Of a stretch of DNA of 64,000 bases, positions 60,947 through 64,000 are shown piece after piece. Below the pieces are notes generated by a model that was not told the origin of the DNA, ran no database searches, and worked only from the letters and a program-made list of their open reading frames with translations. The position numbers and the translations under genes are program-made. The DNA comes from Sclerurus mexicanus (lineage: Eukaryota > Chordata > Aves > Passeriformes > Furnariidae): positions 907,585 to 971,584 of the forward strand of contig VWZF01005933.1 in the NCBI GenBank assembly GCA_013396755.1, written 5' to 3'. Positions within the stretch are counted from its first letter, which is position 1, and every line of letters begins with the position of its first letter.

Positions 60947-63900
60947 AAAGAAAATTCCTGCATTAGGATCCCATGCAGTAACGGGACCTCCTGAAGATCC
61001 CATGAAGTAATCAGCCCTCAGCAGCCCTGAGCTTTTCTGTGTTTCCCACTGTAAGACTGCAGTGAAGGAAACTGCTGCACACTGTTCTGAAAACACGTAA
61101 TTCCATTTCTCTAGTGGGAAATGCTGCAATATACAAAGCTGAAGCCTGTATCCACGAAAAATGCTATTATTCTCCAAGGTAGTGTTATCATATGTTGGTG
61201 CTGTTCTATAATAAAGGGGATTATTTGACCTACTGCCTTCCAGACCAACACACCTCCAATTTCCTTGACTGTTCTGCCTGATTCTCCTGTTAACTTAGCT
61301 CCATTCCCTGAAGAAATTTAGATGGGAATTTCTCTAATTTACAGCAACGTACTGGCAAGCTCGGTAGCAACTCCTTTCAGGAGCAGGGATAGTAATCATC
61401 TTGATTTAGAGGCTATGACCCAGCTTTCCGATGTGCAGGCAGTGGAAATGCAGCGTGCAAGAGGAAAAGCAAAGGTGCCAGCCCCCAGGAACAAAGCCTG
61501 CTCCAGCAACTGGCTCTGTGCCAATCAGCAAGACAAAGGAGAGCCAAGATCTTCAGCAAAATAAAGCGTAAGGGAAACTGCAAAAATGTTTTAGAACAAG
61601 ACAGGCCCGTATTCATCATCTGCACAGTAAACAGACTCAATAACGGGAACTTCTCTGAATTTCGAGCAGGCGCAAAGGTTCGTCAGTGAGTGACTGGAGT
61701 AACAGAGTTCATCCCTCAAAGCCTCAATTACTCCCAGTTATCTGGGAGGGGGTATGGTTTAAGTACAGCCCTTGCTTTCTTCATGTCGGCTTTATGCCTT
61801 TTGTGTCAGAGGGTTTGTGTTTCTGGCAAACCTGACAGCTCCTGTAACAGCAGAAAAGATGCTCTCCAAAAAGTTTGGATGGGGGGGACGTGTCAGGGAG
61901 GCTCTGCTATGGCCTAGGCTGAGGTCAGCACACCAGAAAGATGCTGGAGAGGCTCCAAGGAAGCTGGAAACAAGTGCATGCCCATAAATAACTGAAAAGG
62001 GGAAACTATTTCTGATGGAAAAGTAGATAAATAAATTCTGAAAAGGAATATTCCTAGATCTGCTTTCAGAACTGGGGGAGGGAGGCATTTTTAAAGCTCT
62101 CCATCCTGCCCCTTCTCCTTTGGGTGCACAGGGAGACATCTCTGCCCATGGTGTTGAGGGATCCCTGTGCCCTGGAGGGGGATAAATACAAATGGCTGTT
62201 TGTTTTGTGCGTGCATTACACTGAATTACCTCTTAGATGGAAAGTTGCCATTTTATTCTTCAAAAAGCAAGTCAAAAATTATTTTAAAAAAAATCAATTA
62301 GTCTCCCACACATTTCAGACTCCCCAACATTGTCCTTCTGGAAATTTAAGTAGTCTTTGAAAAACAATCTAAATCACGAAGAGCGACAGGAGATATTTCA
62401 GCTGGCAGCACTGTTAGAAAGGGAAATAATGAATGTGGACTCCTGAATGTGAAGCTGGACATTGGAGGGGACACCAGAGAGGCCGTGCCCATACAACAAA
62501 ATGAGACAGGATACAACATTTTTATTCAGCAAGACTGGAAGGACAAACCATATTCCTTATGAAATAATCCTATGAATAAACCCAGTAAGCTAAAAAAAAC
62601 CCCCAAAATATGATGCCCCATAAAAGGGTTCTGCTTCTATTCATTCACCTGGAAAAAGCAGATTTCTGGAGTGGTTTTGCCAAGCCAGAATAAGAGAGGT
62701 AATTCAAAGTCATTGCTGACTTTATAAGGTGTTCAAAGATTCTCCTGACACACATTTGCACCAGCTCAGGTATTGTTGGCTTATGCCACGTAAAAGCTTG
62801 TCTCACAGAGTTCACCCAGCCTTCAGCAGGTTGTGCAGCAGATCTTTTTCTGAGTCACATGAATTACTTAAAAGTATGACTAATTTTCCAGCTCATAGTT
62901 AAACTCCAATTTACAGGCTTTGCCACTTCATGAACTTAGTGAATTCCACCCAATACTGTGAAACAAATGGGGAGTGGTATATCTGACACTAAACACCGCT
63001 GTTACCTGCTCAGTCCAAGGCTATTTTTATGACCTTAATGCTTTGAAGATGGCAAACTTGAAATGTACAAAACTAACTGAGGTTAATGAATTTTAGGAGT
63101 TGGAAACAAACTCACAACGGATTCACTGGCAGCATCCTACAGATGTAGATGCCAAATAAACAGCCAGACCAACCTGCAGTAAAATTCTAGGATAAAACTG
63201 GGGCCATCATGCACTAAGACACTGAGCAGCAGCTCATAGCAAGTAATTGCCCAGGCAATGCCTTGGGAAAAGGACCGGTTGAAAAATGCGTGATGATCCC
63301 ATATGCTGCCACTTTTAGTGGTCTCCTTATCTTAACACCTATGTCTGCCCTGATGCAACGATCAGATTGTTTCTGCTGCCTCTAATGGGATTCCAGGCCT
63401 TGGCATCTGCCTTCCTCAAACTCCCAGTGGACAAAATTATATATATAAACAATAAAATCTGCTCTATCTTTGAAAAAAAAAAGTTATTTTCAGAATGTAA
63501 ATGCCTCCGTATGTGATATTGCAATCCAACAAAATCAAAAAAACGCCAGTGTAAACAAGTTGGTTATGATGGGAAGGGAGAGAAATGAGGTTCTTTTCCA
63601 AGTCCTTTTTGTGTTTATTCTCAGGTTGCTGATATATTTTGTAAACTGCAGAGATTAAATAGATCCCTGGGGCTCCCAGGTGTGAGAGATCAGCACTACT
63701 GAAAGTAGCTGAGGGAGGGAATGTTCACAAACTCTAACCTGTCATCATTAAATCATTTTGCTGAATGCATCAAAATGCTAAACACAAATATTTACATATA
63801 AATCAATTCATCTGTCTACTCGTGTTACTAGCACAAATACACAAAACGTATGCAGAAATAAAATAGGCGCCTCCAAGGTTTCCCCCCCAGAAGTAATCAC

Positions 63901-64000
63901 AAAGGAAATTCACGACAAGAAAAAGCTAACTCATAACCTGGGATGTAACTGAGCAGCCAAATCAGCAGCTTGAGCTCGTAAACAAGAAAACCCAGCAGTT
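60947..64000. other. Non-coding stretch to the window end
   Basis: No gene recognised. An A8C5-type tract lies near 62591-62604, a short TATATATATA at about 63438-63446 and an A10 run at 63472-63482. Frames of up to 115 codons (61792-62139, minus) have no motif. Confidence 0.55.

Noticed and set aside
60737..60994. 85-codon plus frame starting MGFTARFW
   Set aside because: Most of it is LTR sequence running into flanking DNA, so it is not a gene.
1..64000. tRNA, rRNA, known microRNA, CRISPR and operon signals
   Set aside because: No A/B-box pair with cloverleaf, no rRNA segment, no familiar microRNA sequence and no regularly spaced repeats were seen on a by-eye read; a covariance-model scan would be needed to exclude unknown RNAs.

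Overview
The window looks like vertebrate, almost certainly avian, nuclear DNA. It is AT-rich and CpG-poor, with one isolated CpG island. It has no dense gene array, no operon-like layout and no intact open frame above about 225 codons. The bird assignment rests on interspersed repeats: several 3' ends of CR1 LINEs carrying the avian CR1 tail (AGAATCAT-like units at the terminus), and a shortened copy of a bird LTR repeat near 60.7-60.9 kb. The species cannot be determined. These family assignments come from remembered consensus features, not from a search.

Layout. 1-4.59 kb: non-coding, nothing recognised. 4.59-5.37 kb: a GC-rich CpG island with a 7-base assembly gap, the best promoter and first-exon candidate; the gene and its strand are not identifiable. 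5.4-23.2 kb: mostly unannotated non-coding sequence with A/C and T/G simple tracts and possible very old LINE scraps. 23.18-23.45 kb: CR1 3' end (minus). 25.04 kb: a poly-C run broken by a 13-base gap. 34.46-34.77 kb: a second CR1 3' end of a different subfamily (minus). 38.88-39.33 kb: a strongly decayed piece of CR1 reverse transcriptase (plus). 42.8 and 43.4 kb: two more probable CR1 scraps in opposite orientations. 54.41-55.17 kb: the best-preserved CR1 copy (minus), with the C-terminal end of ORF2 readable but broken by a stop and a frameshift. 55.5-56.0 kb: a GC-raised patch with a TATA box and donor-like sites. 60.73-60.95 kb: an internally deleted avian LTR. The remainder is non-coding sequence in which nothing is recognised.

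No protein-coding host gene, tRNA, rRNA, known microRNA or CRISPR array could be supported. A few splice-acceptor plus short-ORF configurations (7.7, 26.96, 33.56, 39.77, 40.56 kb) are listed as findings, because they could be terminal exons but are equally compatible with chance. Nothing in the window supports a novel multi-gene system. The most useful follow-ups are RNA-seq or CAGE at the CpG island and at the TATA patch near 55.5 kb, and cross-bird alignment of the candidate exons.
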